A DNA stretch of 64,000 nucleotides from Halarcobacter ebronensis (GTDB lineage Bacteria > Campylobacterota > Campylobacteria > Campylobacterales > Arcobacteraceae), in NCBI RefSeq assembly GCF_013201825.1, contig NZ_CP053836.1, forward strand, positions 62,001 through 126,000. The letters are read 5' to 3'. Numbering within the stretch: position 1 is the first letter of the stretch; each line of letters starts with the position of its first letter. A program made the position numbers and the translations under genes. Below are positions 16,321 through 24,171 of the stretch, one piece after another. A model generated the notes under the pieces. It was given only the letters and a program-made list of their open reading frames with translations, ran no database searches and was not told the DNA's origin.

Positions 16321-16842
16321 TTACGCTGGTATTTGAGTTCTTAAACTCTCTATCCAGTTATTAATTCTCTCTTTTGTTTTACCTTTTTCATTATGCTCAT
16401 CAATAGCTAATCCGCAAAGTTTTCCATCCTTTTCAGCTAATGAATGTTCATAAGAGTAACCCTCTTTATCTACAAAACCAACTACATTTGCTCCTAAATC
16501 TGAAAATGTATCACAAAGTTTTCCTAATGCAGAACAAAAGTGTTCACCATGTTTTACACTATCACCTGCTCCAAAGAAAGCAACAGTTTTTCCTGAAAAA
16601 TCTGGTTTTTCATCTTCTAACTCTAATAAAACATCAACCCAAGAGAAGTGAACATCTCCTTGTCCCCAAGTTGAACTTCCAATAAATAGAATATCAAAGT
16701 CTTCAAATTGCTCAATATCATCAAAGTCTTCTTCCATATTAATTACATCATCTTCATCAATATCAAACTCTTTTACTAACGCTTTTGCAACTTTCATTGA
16801 AGTACCACCAGCTGTTCCACAAAAAATTCCAACTTTAGCCAT
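16321..16842 (-). CDS. nifF: Flavodoxin (NifF type)
   Basis: The 173-residue long-chain flavodoxin binds FMN and can donate low-potential electrons to NifH. Visible features are the phosphate loop GTAGGTSMK (residues 9-17), the isoalloxazine-stacking loop STWGQGD (about residues 57-63) and FFGAGDSVKHGEHFC. The order DUF269-nifF-nifW-nifZ and the sigma-54 promoter upstream of nifX tie it to nitrogen fixation. The phosphate loop departs slightly from the TxTGxT consensus. Confidence 0.9.
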   Translation of the reverse strand: MAKVGIFCGTAGGTSMKVAKALVKEFDIDEDDVINMEEDFDDIEQFEDFDILFIGSSTWGQGDVHFSWVDVLLELEDEKPDFSGKTVAFFGAGDSVKHGEHFCSALGKLCDTFSDLGANVVGFVDKEGYSYEHSLAEKDGKLCGLAIDEHNEKGKTKERINNWIESLRTQIPA

Positions 16843-16864
16843 TTTTTCTTCTCCTTAAATATTT

Positions 16865-17293
16865 TTAGCTTTTATATTTTTTATATCTTTCGTTTGCTTT
16901 CATAAGAAGCTTTTCACCCTCTTCTTCTAGATTTTCTAGTGTTCTAAAAGAGTATCTATGTGCATCTTTAAAGCCTTTATCACACAACACAATATCATCT
17001 GCAAAAACAACAACTCTACCAAAACCTTCGTGGCTCATCTCCATAACCACTGAACACATAATCCCTGTCATCTTTTCAAAAGCCAGTGCTACAGCTTGAT
17101 AAACAAGTCTAATATCTTGAGTTTGCATCTCATCAATATCTGCAATAATAGGGATGTTTCTCATCTCTTCTTTTGTTTTTACATATTTCTCTACAAGTAA
17201 ATCTTCATCAGATTTATTAACCCAAGTTCCAAATTGATCAAGGGCTCTTATTTGACCAATTAGAGTCTTTTTAAATAGTTCTTTAGTCTCCAT
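16865..17293 (-). CDS. NifX-associated protein (DUF269)
   Basis: The 142-residue protein has the family pattern IRALDQFGTWVNKSDEDLL near the N-terminus, IPIIADID, and MSHEGFGRVVVFADDIVLCDK in the middle. This small family almost always follows nifX and is thought to help FeMo-cofactor synthesis, with no defined reaction. Its ATG shares a base with the nifX stop (TAATG), so the two are translationally coupled. Confidence 0.93.
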   Translation of the reverse strand: METKELFKKTLIGQIRALDQFGTWVNKSDEDLLVEKYVKTKEEMRNIPIIADIDEMQTQDIRLVYQAVALAFEKMTGIMCSVVMEMSHEGFGRVVVFADDIVLCDKGFKDAHRYSFRTLENLEEEGEKLLMKANERYKKYKS

Positions 17294-17688
17294 TACATAG
17301 CCTTTTTTTCAATTATTTTTTTAATAAATGGAGGTGGATTTGAATTTAGCATGTTTTGAAGTTTTTTTGTCTCTTCTTCAATGCTAACCTCTTCTTTGTA
17401 TTTGATAGTGAAAATTCCACTATTAATTAGTTTTGCTGCTGCAATAGCACCAACTTCTGTGAAATAAACAATATCTACACCTTTTAGCATAGCTACAGTT
17501 TTATCTGTGTCTTTCTCTAAAACTTTTTTTATTTCACTCATATTTATACTATTTTTGCTAATTTCATAAACAGCAAACTGTTTCGCACTCCCAAAGTGTG
17601 AATCAATATTCTCCAAATCTTTTGTAGCAAAAGCTACTGTGATCATACCTTCGTTTGAATTGTTTGAAGTAATTTTTATACTACTCAT
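17293..17688 (-). CDS. nifX: NifX, FeMo-cofactor biosynthesis/carrier protein
   Basis: NifX binds FeMo-co precursors between NifB and NifEN. The 131-residue protein has MITVAFATKDLENIDSHFGSAKQF (about residues 15-38, including the conserved SHFG motif) and the central GVDIVYFTEVGAIAAAKLI; a NPPPF segment follows near the C-terminus. It is the first gene of a sigma-54 operon running to rpoN. Two shorter NifX-family proteins are encoded at 30617 and 32362, and NifB carries a fourth such domain. Confidence 0.93.
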   Translation of the reverse strand: MSSIKITSNNSNEGMITVAFATKDLENIDSHFGSAKQFAVYEISKNSINMSEIKKVLEKDTDKTVAMLKGVDIVYFTEVGAIAAAKLINSGIFTIKYKEEVSIEEETKKLQNMLNSNPPPFIKKIIEKKAM

Positions 17689-17720
17689 GGTAATGTCCTA
17701 AATAAATTTATCTAGATACT

Positions 17721-17736
17721 TGCAAAAAGTGTTCCA
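17721..17736 (-). promoter_or_regulatory. Sigma-54 promoter of the nifX operon
   Basis: On the minus strand TGGAACACTTTTTGCA has GG and GC 10 bases apart. It lies between the stop of the 100-residue gene (17756) and the nifX start (17688). Expected transcription start is about 17710. It should drive nifX through fdx and probably rpoN. Confidence 0.9.
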
Positions 17737-17755
17737 CAGAAAAATGAGAAGAAAA

Positions 17756-18058
17756 TCAGTTGGGTTTAGCGCTCTTTATTAGGGCTAAGAAGTCTATTAG
17801 GTCACTTAAAAAAAAGGCTCTATTATCAATTAGCGCAAAGTAGACATTTATAAAAGTATTTTGCTCCATAAAACTTTTTGCTGTACTTATAAACTCAGGA
17901 GGAATTTGTCTATTTATAGCTTTGTCTTGGATTAGTTCATAACAAACCTCTTCAAAAAGAAAGAAGATTTCAGCAGTTTTTGTTTGGGTTAACATATAGA
18001 TATCACTTCTATAAAGTTCATATTTTTTAAATAAGTTTACGTAGGTCTCTTTACTCAT
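17756..18058 (-). CDS. Uncharacterised 100-residue protein of the nif island
   Basis: I do not recognise this protein. It is predicted to be helical and soluble, with no cysteine pairs or signal peptide (one cysteine in FFLFEEVCYELIQ). It starts one base after the stop of the SagB-like gene, with GGAAG upstream, so it is almost certainly the last gene of the Tpx-like/ankyrin/SagB-like module. The nifX promoter begins just beyond its stop. It could be a partner of the SagB-like enzyme. Confidence 0.7.
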   Translation of the reverse strand: MSKETYVNLFKKYELYRSDIYMLTQTKTAEIFFLFEEVCYELIQDKAINRQIPPEFISTAKSFMEQNTFINVYFALIDNRAFFLSDLIDFLALIKSAKPN

Positions 18059-18059
18059 C

Positions 18060-19310
18060 TTATCTTCCCACTGCTTGTAGATACAAAATATTATTTGTTG
18101 TTTTTAGATTTCTTTGACACTCATCATCAAAAAAAGCACCAATTCCACTGCAACCTATATCTAAAGAAGTAGCGCGTAAATTTATAATATGAGCTAAAAA
18201 ACCACTTATTATATAGTCTTGAAAAAGGTTTGACTCTTTTTTTGATGTGAATATTAGAGTAAAACAACTGCTCTCTCCAAGCTTTTGATTAAAGGCAAGC
18301 CTTGTTGAAAGCCCCTTGAAATCGCCTTTAGAAATCAAGTTTACATTTTTGTAAACTCCAAGTTCTAGATTTTTGACATTGTTGTTAATAAAAAAAACTT
18401 CAATACCTAAACTTTTTGAACGTTCAAAAATATCTTTTGTTAAAAAGTCAAACTCCTCTTTGGTAATAGGTTTTTTTTCAAAGGCTCTTATTGATCTTCT
18501 TTTATCAATACTTCTTTGAATACACTTTTTATCCATATCATCCAAAAGATGAAGAGGTTTAATCTCATCAAAGATTAGATTTTCAAGTAGTTTTGAAAAC
18601 TCCTCTAAAAAAGGATTTTTTATAAAATAGTCTGTAGAAGATACTGTAACTAATCTCTCTCTTAAATTTTGATATTTTGTATCTTTTCCATTATCTACTA
18701 AAATTGCCCCTTGAAAAAACTCTTGTTCCTCAAAACCAAAAGCCTCATTTAGTCTCTTTTTATTAAAATTAAATGAGAAATCAAAAGGAATAGCTTCTTT
18801 TTTTAAAGCACTACAAATTGCTCCTAATTGGTGACCAGTATCTAAAAGTAGATATCTAATTGCTCTATTTTCATATTTCCAAGAGGTTCTAAAGTAGACA
18901 TTGCTTATTAAAAAAATAAACTTTTTTGAGTCTGTTTCAAAGTAGTATTCAAGACCATCATTGCTTAGTTCATGAATAAGAGTCAAAGAATCATTAAGAG
19001 GTTCATAGTGATATACTCCACTTAAAAGATTTTTTATACCTCTTATTTGAATATAGATTTCGCAAGGATAAAGTCCTCCTGCACTTGGAGTTACTCTTAA
19101 AACAACTTCTTCATTTCCATAGACTTTTTTATCAGTAATTTTCCCAAAATCTTTTATAAATTTAAGCTCTTCAAATTCATCAAGATGGTATCTTCTAAAA
19201 AATTTTGGATAGGTTTTAAAACTTTTTGGCTGTGTTCTCCAATCTATAAATTGAGTTTGTAAAAAAGAGTTTTTTATTGTTATATCAGTTTTTTGTTGGA
19301 ACTGTTGCAC
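18060..19310 (-). CDS. SagB-type dehydrogenase/nitroreductase-family protein
   Basis: The 416-residue protein has two nitroreductase-like halves. The first shows RVTPSAGGLYPCEIYI (about residues 73-88) and LSGVYHYEP; the second has RRSIRAFEKKPITKEEF (about 277-293) and an AVGR C-terminus. These are features of the FMN-dependent SagB/ThcOx family, which oxidises azoline rings or other substrates. No peptide cyclodehydratase partner is nearby, so a thiazole/oxazole pathway is unlikely. The start is uncertain: the only plausible N-terminal codon is GTG 19310, without a clear ribosome site, overlapping the ankyrin gene by 26 bases. It lies in a sigma-54-driven nif module. Confidence 0.75.
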   Translation of the reverse strand: MQQFQQKTDITIKNSFLQTQFIDWRTQPKSFKTYPKFFRRYHLDEFEELKFIKDFGKITDKKVYGNEEVVLRVTPSAGGLYPCEIYIQIRGIKNLLSGVYHYEPLNDSLTLIHELSNDGLEYYFETDSKKFIFLISNVYFRTSWKYENRAIRYLLLDTGHQLGAICSALKKEAIPFDFSFNFNKKRLNEAFGFEEQEFFQGAILVDNGKDTKYQNLRERLVTVSSTDYFIKNPFLEEFSKLLENLIFDEIKPLHLLDDMDKKCIQRSIDKRRSIRAFEKKPITKEEFDFLTKDIFERSKSLGIEVFFINNNVKNLELGVYKNVNLISKGDFKGLSTRLAFNQKLGESSCFTLIFTSKKESNLFQDYIISGFLAHIINLRATSLDIGCSGIGAFFDDECQRNLKTTNNILYLQAVGR

Positions 19311-19743
19311 TTTTAAGCATCTTATATATTTTTGGAGTTACAGCAAGGTCAATTGCCTTAAAACCATCAAGATTTTCTAAAGAAACATCAGCACCATTTT
19401 CCAAAAGTAGTTTTACAAAATCTTCTTTCCCTGCACTTGCGCAATACATTAAAGCTGTAACTGCGTTATCATTCTTTGAGTTTACATCAATTTGTGCATC
19501 AATTAGTGCATAAAAACAGTCATACGATGAGGCAAAACAAGCATTCCATAAAGCACTGTTTCCATCAACATTTTTGAGATCAAGATTAACACCATTTCCA
19601 ATTAATGCTTTGACAATCTCAATATTGCCCTCCCTAGCAGCTTTCATAACAGCAGAATTCCCATGTTTGCCCTGTTTATTCAGGTCATTTATATCATACT
19701 CGTTATTTCTTAGCCACTCTTTTAGATTGTCTGAAAATGACAT
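19285..19743 (-). CDS. Ankyrin-repeat protein of the nif island
   Basis: From the ATG at 19743 (GGGAG just upstream) the protein has 152 residues. It contains about three ankyrin repeats: GNSAVMKAAREGNIEIVKAL, GNSALWNACFASSYDCFYAL and AVTALMYCASAGKEDFVKLLLENGAD. It has no signal peptide, so it probably acts by protein-protein contact in the cytoplasm. It starts two bases before the stop region of the Tpx-like gene and overlaps the SagB-like gene, suggesting tight coupling. An upstream in-frame extension to 19806 lies inside the Tpx-like gene and is less likely. Confidence 0.8.
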   Translation of the reverse strand: MSFSDNLKEWLRNNEYDINDLNKQGKHGNSAVMKAAREGNIEIVKALIGNGVNLDLKNVDGNSALWNACFASSYDCFYALIDAQIDVNSKNDNAVTALMYCASAGKEDFVKLLLENGADVSLENLDGFKAIDLAVTPKIYKMLKSATVPTKN

Positions 19744-19744
19744 T

Positions 19745-20266
19745 TTATGCTCCCATCCAATTTTCATGGGTATGACCCTTTTGTCTAAAATTAGCCACTT
19801 CATCAAGTTTTGTTTTAAACTCCTCTAAATCAAAACTTGTCTCAATATTTGAAGGGATTTGAATATATTTTATAATCCCCTCTTTATCCACAACAAAGAT
19901 TGATTTTGCAAGAAGATTATCGTTTATATTTACTCCAAACTTTAGGGAAAAATCTTTGAAATTATTTGAGATAAATCCCTCATCAAGCGAATAATCAGCT
20001 TTTATTTTTTCAATATTTTCATTAGCACTTTTTGTGATAATATAAGTTACCAATTTAGATGAATACTTTTGAAGTATATTGTGAAGAGCATTGTTGTAAG
20101 CTTTTATACAAGGAAGAGTAATAAGCACTTGAATTTTAGGAGCCATCATTCCAATAACTTTTGTTTCATTATTTAACATCTCAACTCTAACAGCTGGTGC
20201 TTCTGTTTCAACTTTTCTCTCTTTTTGTCCTAGAGTGTAAATTTCATCTTTGTATGTAACTTCCAT
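19745..20266 (-). CDS. Tpx-fold peroxiredoxin-like protein without the peroxidatic cysteine
   Basis: The 173-residue protein follows Tpx layout: VTYKDEIYTLGQKERK, a MLNN..VIGM segment, IQVLITLPCIKAYNNAL where Tpx has the FPSIDTxVCA active site, and SIFVVDKEGIIKYIQ. By eye the peroxidatic cysteine position is Asn, and no resolving cysteine is present; the one cysteine lies where Tpx has Ser. It is therefore probably not a peroxidase. The start is ATG 20266: the TTG at 20317 lies between the sigma-54 -12 element and the expected transcription start. First gene of its module. Confidence 0.78.
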   Translation of the reverse strand: MEVTYKDEIYTLGQKERKVETEAPAVRVEMLNNETKVIGMMAPKIQVLITLPCIKAYNNALHNILQKYSSKLVTYIITKSANENIEKIKADYSLDEGFISNNFKDFSLKFGVNINDNLLAKSIFVVDKEGIIKYIQIPSNIETSFDLEEFKTKLDEVANFRQKGHTHENWMGA

Positions 20267-20322
20267 TTTATAAAGTACCTTTAATGTGTGATTTGGTAAT
20301 TTGCATCTATTTGCCAAATTTA

Positions 20323-20339
20323 TGCAATAAGCGTTCCTT
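20323..20339 (-). promoter_or_regulatory. Sigma-54 promoter of the Tpx-like/ankyrin/SagB-like module
   Basis: The minus strand reads AGGAACGCTTATTGCA, GG and GC 10 bases apart. Expected transcription start is about 20312, consistent with an ATG start at 20266. A terminator-like hairpin for the upstream gene lies immediately upstream (20351-20379), so this is a clean module boundary. Confidence 0.85.
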
Positions 20340-20350
20340 TAATAAAAGAA

Positions 20351-20379
20351 AAGATAGATAGTTAAGTACCATCTATCTT
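20351..20379 (-). terminator. Terminator after nifN and the small Tpx-like gene
   Basis: A 9-base-pair perfect stem (AAGATAGAT at 20351-20359 with ATCTATCTT at 20371-20379) is followed on the minus strand by TTCTTTTATT. It lies 15 bases beyond the stop of the 126-residue gene. Confidence 0.7.
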
Positions 20380-20394
20380 TGCATTAGTTCAATT

Positions 20395-20775
20395 TTATAG
20401 AATATCTTTGTGGGTTATTTGACAGTTTGTATCTATAATCATTAGAGATTTTTTTAAGTTGTTATTTTCATCTAACATTTTAAATATTTTGGAAAACTCT
20501 TTATACTCCATAGTAATTAGATTATTTTTTAAATCAAATTTTTCAACAACTTTTTTACAAGAATCAATACAACTTGAAGTGATAATAAAAGCATCGGCTC
20601 TATCTTTAAAAAATTCAATTGCATCACTTAGTTGTTCATTAAAATCTTCAATATTTGGAAGAGTTATAACAACTTGAACTTTCTGTTTTGGAATCCCAAG
20701 AAGTCTAGTCTTTCCATCTATCATCTGTAGAGTAATTGCAGGAACTATTGGTCTTTGTAGATTAATGCTCATCAT
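20395..20775 (-). CDS. Small Tpx-like protein, second degenerate copy
   Basis: The 126 residues align with the neighbouring Tpx-like protein: VPAITLQMIDGKTRLLGI and VQVVITLPNIEDFNEQL match its APAVRVEMLNNETKVIGM and IQVLITLPCIKAYNNAL. The peroxidatic cysteine is again absent. Cysteines occur at TSSCIDSC, near where Tpx has its resolving cysteine. It lacks the N-terminal beta-hairpin and the C-terminus of Tpx. It overlaps the nifN stop by 14 bases, so the two are coupled; tandem ATG codons at 20775 and 20772 both fit. Confidence 0.72.
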   Translation of the reverse strand: MMSINLQRPIVPAITLQMIDGKTRLLGIPKQKVQVVITLPNIEDFNEQLSDAIEFFKDRADAFIITSSCIDSCKKVVEKFDLKNNLITMEYKEFSKIFKMLDENNNLKKSLMIIDTNCQITHKDIL

Positions 20776-22060
20776 AATTTACCTCATGTCTGTGTGTGTT
20801 GATTATATTTGCCATTTCAAAAAGCAAATATGCACTTCCTTCGTATAAAATATCATTTTTTAGTTGATTCCCAACACCTTCATAATCTGGAAAACCTCTT
20901 AACATTAAGGCTTTTTTATATTTCATTGTATATCTCTCTCCATGGAAGCTGGTAATCAAAAGTTCACTATCTTGAAGATATTTTTCCACATCTTCAAAGT
21001 CTCCAATTAAAAGATTCTCACACTCTATTTCATCTAGAAGATCATTTCTATGGGTAGTTATTATTGCTTTGATATTTGCACCTGCCTCAATAATTGTATT
21101 TGCAATACTAAGACATTGATCAGGCTCCAAAGCTAATACAACAGAAGAACTTCCTATGGCAAAATGGGTATCTAAAAGAGCATCTTGAAGTCTTTTTCTC
21201 CATCTAACAATACTTGGATGAGGAGTGGTAACTCCTTTTATTTGGCAAAGAATTTTAAAAAATCTATCACTATTTTCCAAACCACCCAAAGAATCAAAAT
21301 GAAGAAGGTTTATGTTTTCATTCTTCTCTTTTAGTTTTGTTCCAGCTTTTTTTACGCTACTTCCAATAGATATAACCAAAGATGAATCAGCTAACTCTTT
21401 TATCTCATCTAAAGAGATACCACCAGAACTTAAAGCTCCTTGTTTAAGCCCTAAATGTCCATCTAAAGAGTCACTTAAATCAGGAAGAGCCAAAACTTCA
21501 TAACCAAAAAGTGAAATTGTATCTTTTATCTTTTCAACCTCAATAGGCTTAAGATTAACGTTTGGGATTATAACTGCTTTTTGTGGATTAATCGTGGTTT
21601 TTATCTCAACTAATTGATCAATAATAGCTTCAATTGATTTTGCAAAACCGCTCTCTATTGAACCTTCAAAATCTGGAGTATTTACATAACAGATAGTTTG
21701 TTGTTCTTGTAGCAATAAAGAGGCACCTTTTATATCATCACCTTTTGTTTCAGTAAGTCCCGTTGTAAAAAGACCAACTAAATCAGGTTTTACTTTTTGA
21801 GTAATATTTTTTATTGATTCTGAGATTGCATAATCTCCTCCGTCAATTACAGCAGTTATATCATTTACAGCTGTTGTTTGAACGGCTATTGGATCATTAA
21901 AATGTCTAGTAAAAAATACTTTTGTAAAAGAGGCACACCCTTGTGCTCCGTGCATAAGAGGCATACAGTTTTTAATACCTAAAAAACATAGCATTGCACC
22001 CATTGGTTGAGATAGTTTAATTGGATTTAGTTGTAAGGGTTTCGAACTAATCGCTTCCAT
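20762..22060 (-). CDS. nifN: NifN, FeMo-cofactor scaffold beta subunit
   Basis: NifN pairs with NifE to form the scaffold on which the NifB cofactor is matured to FeMo-co. The 432-residue protein begins KPLQLNPIKLSQPMGAMLCFLGI and has the hallmark GAQGCASFTKVFFTRHF (about residues 38-54). The start is ATG 22060 with AGAGGA upstream. A TTG at 22093 is part of the sigma-54 -12 element and cannot be the start. nifE lies about 3.7 kb away, so the usual nifEN pairing is broken. Confidence 0.94.
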   Translation of the reverse strand: MEAISSKPLQLNPIKLSQPMGAMLCFLGIKNCMPLMHGAQGCASFTKVFFTRHFNDPIAVQTTAVNDITAVIDGGDYAISESIKNITQKVKPDLVGLFTTGLTETKGDDIKGASLLLQEQQTICYVNTPDFEGSIESGFAKSIEAIIDQLVEIKTTINPQKAVIIPNVNLKPIEVEKIKDTISLFGYEVLALPDLSDSLDGHLGLKQGALSSGGISLDEIKELADSSLVISIGSSVKKAGTKLKEKNENINLLHFDSLGGLENSDRFFKILCQIKGVTTPHPSIVRWRKRLQDALLDTHFAIGSSSVVLALEPDQCLSIANTIIEAGANIKAIITTHRNDLLDEIECENLLIGDFEDVEKYLQDSELLITSFHGERYTMKYKKALMLRGFPDYEGVGNQLKNDILYEGSAYLLFEMANIINTHRHEVNYDEH

Positions 22061-22088
22061 GCTAATTCCTCTTTTTTCTTTTCTTTTA

Positions 22089-22104
22089 TGCAAAAAGTGT
22101 TCCT
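22089..22104 (-). promoter_or_regulatory. Sigma-54 promoter of nifN
   Basis: The minus strand reads AGGAACACTTTTTGCA with the GG-N10-GC spacing, nearly identical to the nifX promoter. Expected transcription start is about 22078, 18 bases upstream of the ATG at 22060. Confidence 0.88.
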
Positions 22105-22235
22105 AAAATAGAAACTTTACATTGAATATATCTTATTTATTTTGTAATATTATTCAAAATAGCCTGTTTCTTTGATTATTTTTATTTAAGAAAAATAGGA
22201 GTAAAATTAAAAATTGATAAAAAAGAAGGCGAAAT

Positions 22236-22547
22236 ATGGATTCAATATCAACTAACTCTTTACAACCCCTTGAAGAGTTAAGTAGTACGCAAACAGTTCA
22301 AAACAGTGGGATTAAACCATCTTCAAATGAGTTTGAAAATCTTTTATCAGATGTAAATACAGAGTATCTAACAGCAACATTATCTTTAAATAGTCCATTT
22401 AATATAAGTGATTTTTTAGAAGTTTCCAAAGAAGTAGATGATGTAAATGCAGAAGCTAATAGCAAAATTTTTGAAGGTTTGGAAACACAAAGAAGTTCAA
22501 ATATTCAAAATAATGCAAATATTATGAAGGCAATATTAAGCGTTTGA
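22236..22547 (+). CDS. Uncharacterised 103-residue protein
   Basis: I do not recognise this protein. It is Ser/Asn/Gln-rich, acidic and soluble, without a signal peptide or cysteines. Its C-terminus (NANIMKAILSV) resembles that of the next gene (NQADLMKALLAKAE), which suggests a shared C-terminal helix. It lies between the divergent nifN promoter and the 139-residue gene, and is probably transcribed away from the nif genes. Confidence 0.65.
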   Translation: MDSISTNSLQPLEELSSTQTVQNSGIKPSSNEFENLLSDVNTEYLTATLSLNSPFNISDFLEVSKEVDDVNAEANSKIFEGLETQRSSNIQNNANIMKAILSV

Positions 22548-22607
22548 TTAAAATTAATTTAAACTTAAACAAGTTATAATTTTTGCAGTAATTATTAAGG
22601 GGTTCTT

Positions 22608-23027
22608 ATGTCAATTAATGAAATAGCAGATCAGTTTAATATTGGTTTCTTTTCAACAGTTAATCAGAATCAAGAACATATTGATTTAAATGTTCAAGAA
22701 GACTCTGAATTGGATGGTTTTAGTGAAAAACTTAAAGAGATAAGTTCTGAAGCTATTTATCGTGCTCCTGAAACTATGTATTTTGATGGACTTGATTTCT
22801 CTGACCCTAAAAATCCAAAACCTATACAAATCCCAGTTACAGGTTATTTCCAACATCCATTTTTAGATGAGGATGGAAACTGGGATGAAGAGGCAGAATT
22901 TGCATCTTACAAAGAGAAAGAGTTGGCATACAAACAAGAAGTAATAGAAGATTGGCTAAAAAAAATGAGTGTTGATCTACAAAATCAAGCTGACTTAATG
23001 AAAGCATTATTGGCTAAAGCAGAATAA
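22608..23027 (+). CDS. Uncharacterised 139-residue protein
   Basis: No family recognised. The acidic protein has a GYFQHPFLDEDGNWDEEAEF segment (about residues 80-99) and a helical C-terminus, YKQEVIEDWLKKMSVDLQNQADLMKALL. The YKQEVIE heptad also occurs near the C-terminus of the 495-residue protein at 24172-25659, and the last helix resembles that of the preceding small gene. These three neighbours may belong to one lineage-specific family. AAGGGG lies upstream of the ATG. Confidence 0.68.
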   Translation: MSINEIADQFNIGFFSTVNQNQEHIDLNVQEDSELDGFSEKLKEISSEAIYRAPETMYFDGLDFSDPKNPKPIQIPVTGYFQHPFLDEDGNWDEEAEFASYKEKELAYKQEVIEDWLKKMSVDLQNQADLMKALLAKAE

Positions 23028-23033
23028 TTAAAT

Positions 23034-24056
23034 CTATTTGGCCTTAACATTTGACATAAGCAATGAGATCCATTTTGTTGAGTGGTTTGAATCAAAAGCA
23101 ATTTTTAGTGTCATAGTGATTGGAACTGCCAAAAACATTCCCACAATTCCTAAAATCCATCCCCAAAGAATAAGAGAGAAGAATATAACAAGAGGCGATA
23201 ATCCTAACTCTTTTCCCATAAATTTCGGTTCTACTATATTGCTTATTGTGATATTTATAAAAACATAAAGAACTATTAAAATGATTGTTGTATTTAAATC
23301 TGCACTTACAAGGGATAATAATACAGCAGGTATAGCTGCAATAATTGAACCAACAACAGGCACAAAGTTAAAAAGCATAGCAATAACTCCCCATAAAATT
23401 GGGTAATCAATACCAAAGAAAATAAGTGTTATGGCAATAAAAAAGCCAGTAAAAAAGCTTGTTGAGGTTTTAACTAAAAAATATTTTTTGATATTAAATG
23501 AAAAAAGGTGTAAATTTCTTAAACTCTCTTTGTCTTTTTCAAAAATAATTTTTAATTTTCTTTCAAAAGATTTTGACTCTGCTAAAATAAAAGCAATACC
23601 AATAATAATAAGTAAAAATTTTGAGAGGAAAGTTCCAATACTTCCTATTAAGTTTGTTGTTATTCCAAAAAATGAGCTAAAGTTTAACGCATCTAGGATT
23701 GTTTTTTTCTCTACAGAAACTCCATAACTCTCTGCAAAAGCAATAGCTTTTACAACTAAAAGTTGTAACTGTTTTTCATATTGGGGAAGGTTTGATAAAA
23801 AATCTTTTAATGAGATATTTACTATATAAGCAAGTATTAGTGAAATAAGCGTAAATATGGCAAGTACGACTAAATATGAGATGATTTTTGGGAAATTTTT
23901 TCCTTCTAAAAAAGAGATTACTGTTGATATAATTGATGAGATAAAAATTGCTAAAAATAAAATTATTACAATTTCACTAGCAGCTTTTAGTCCAGCTAAA
24001 ATAACTACAATACAAGCTAAATAAAAAAAATATTTTCTTATATGTATATCTGTCAT
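23034..24056 (-). CDS. AI-2E/PerM-family membrane transporter
   Basis: The 340-residue protein has about eight hydrophobic segments. It carries the family pattern of an N-terminal pair, a soluble coiled region (about residues 80-200), and C-terminal segments with FNFVPVVGSIIAAIPAVLLS and NIVEPKFMGKELGLSPLVIFFSLILWGWILGIVGMFLAVPI. Members include exporters and Na+/H+ antiporter-like proteins, so the substrate is open. It is not a nif gene and sits between nifN and nifE. Confidence 0.88.
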   Translation of the reverse strand: MTDIHIRKYFFYLACIVVILAGLKAASEIVIILFLAIFISSIISTVISFLEGKNFPKIISYLVVLAIFTLISLILAYIVNISLKDFLSNLPQYEKQLQLLVVKAIAFAESYGVSVEKKTILDALNFSSFFGITTNLIGSIGTFLSKFLLIIIGIAFILAESKSFERKLKIIFEKDKESLRNLHLFSFNIKKYFLVKTSTSFFTGFFIAITLIFFGIDYPILWGVIAMLFNFVPVVGSIIAAIPAVLLSLVSADLNTTIILIVLYVFINITISNIVEPKFMGKELGLSPLVIFFSLILWGWILGIVGMFLAVPITMTLKIAFDSNHSTKWISLLMSNVKAK

Positions 24057-24128
24057 AATACTCCTTTTATGTGCAAAAGTATTATAACTGTTTTAATATA
24101 AATTTGAAACATATGGTTTAAAAGTAAA

Positions 24129-24153
24129 GTTATTCCTAAATTTTAGGAATAAC
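24129..24153. terminator. Bidirectional-type hairpin terminator
   Basis: A 10-base-pair perfect stem (GTTATTCCTA at 24129-24138 with TAGGAATAAC at 24144-24153) has a five-base loop. On the minus strand it is followed by TTTACTTTT, which fits termination after the 495-residue gene that stops at 24172. Confidence 0.75.
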
Positions 24154-24171
24154 TTCTTTTACAAAAAAAGA

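Noticed and set aside
18060-19310. Thiazole/oxazole-modified peptide cluster around the SagB-like gene
   Set aside because: No YcaO, E1-like protein, precursor peptide or exporter is nearby; the context is entirely nif.
20317-20339. TTG start at 20317 for the Tpx-like gene
   Set aside because: It lies upstream of the expected transcription start of the sigma-54 promoter at 20323-20339; ATG 20266 fits a Tpx-like N-terminus.
22060-22104. TTG start at 22093 for nifN
   Set aside because: The TTG is part of the TTGCA -12 element of the promoter; ATG 22060 has a good ribosome site and the normal NifN N-terminus.
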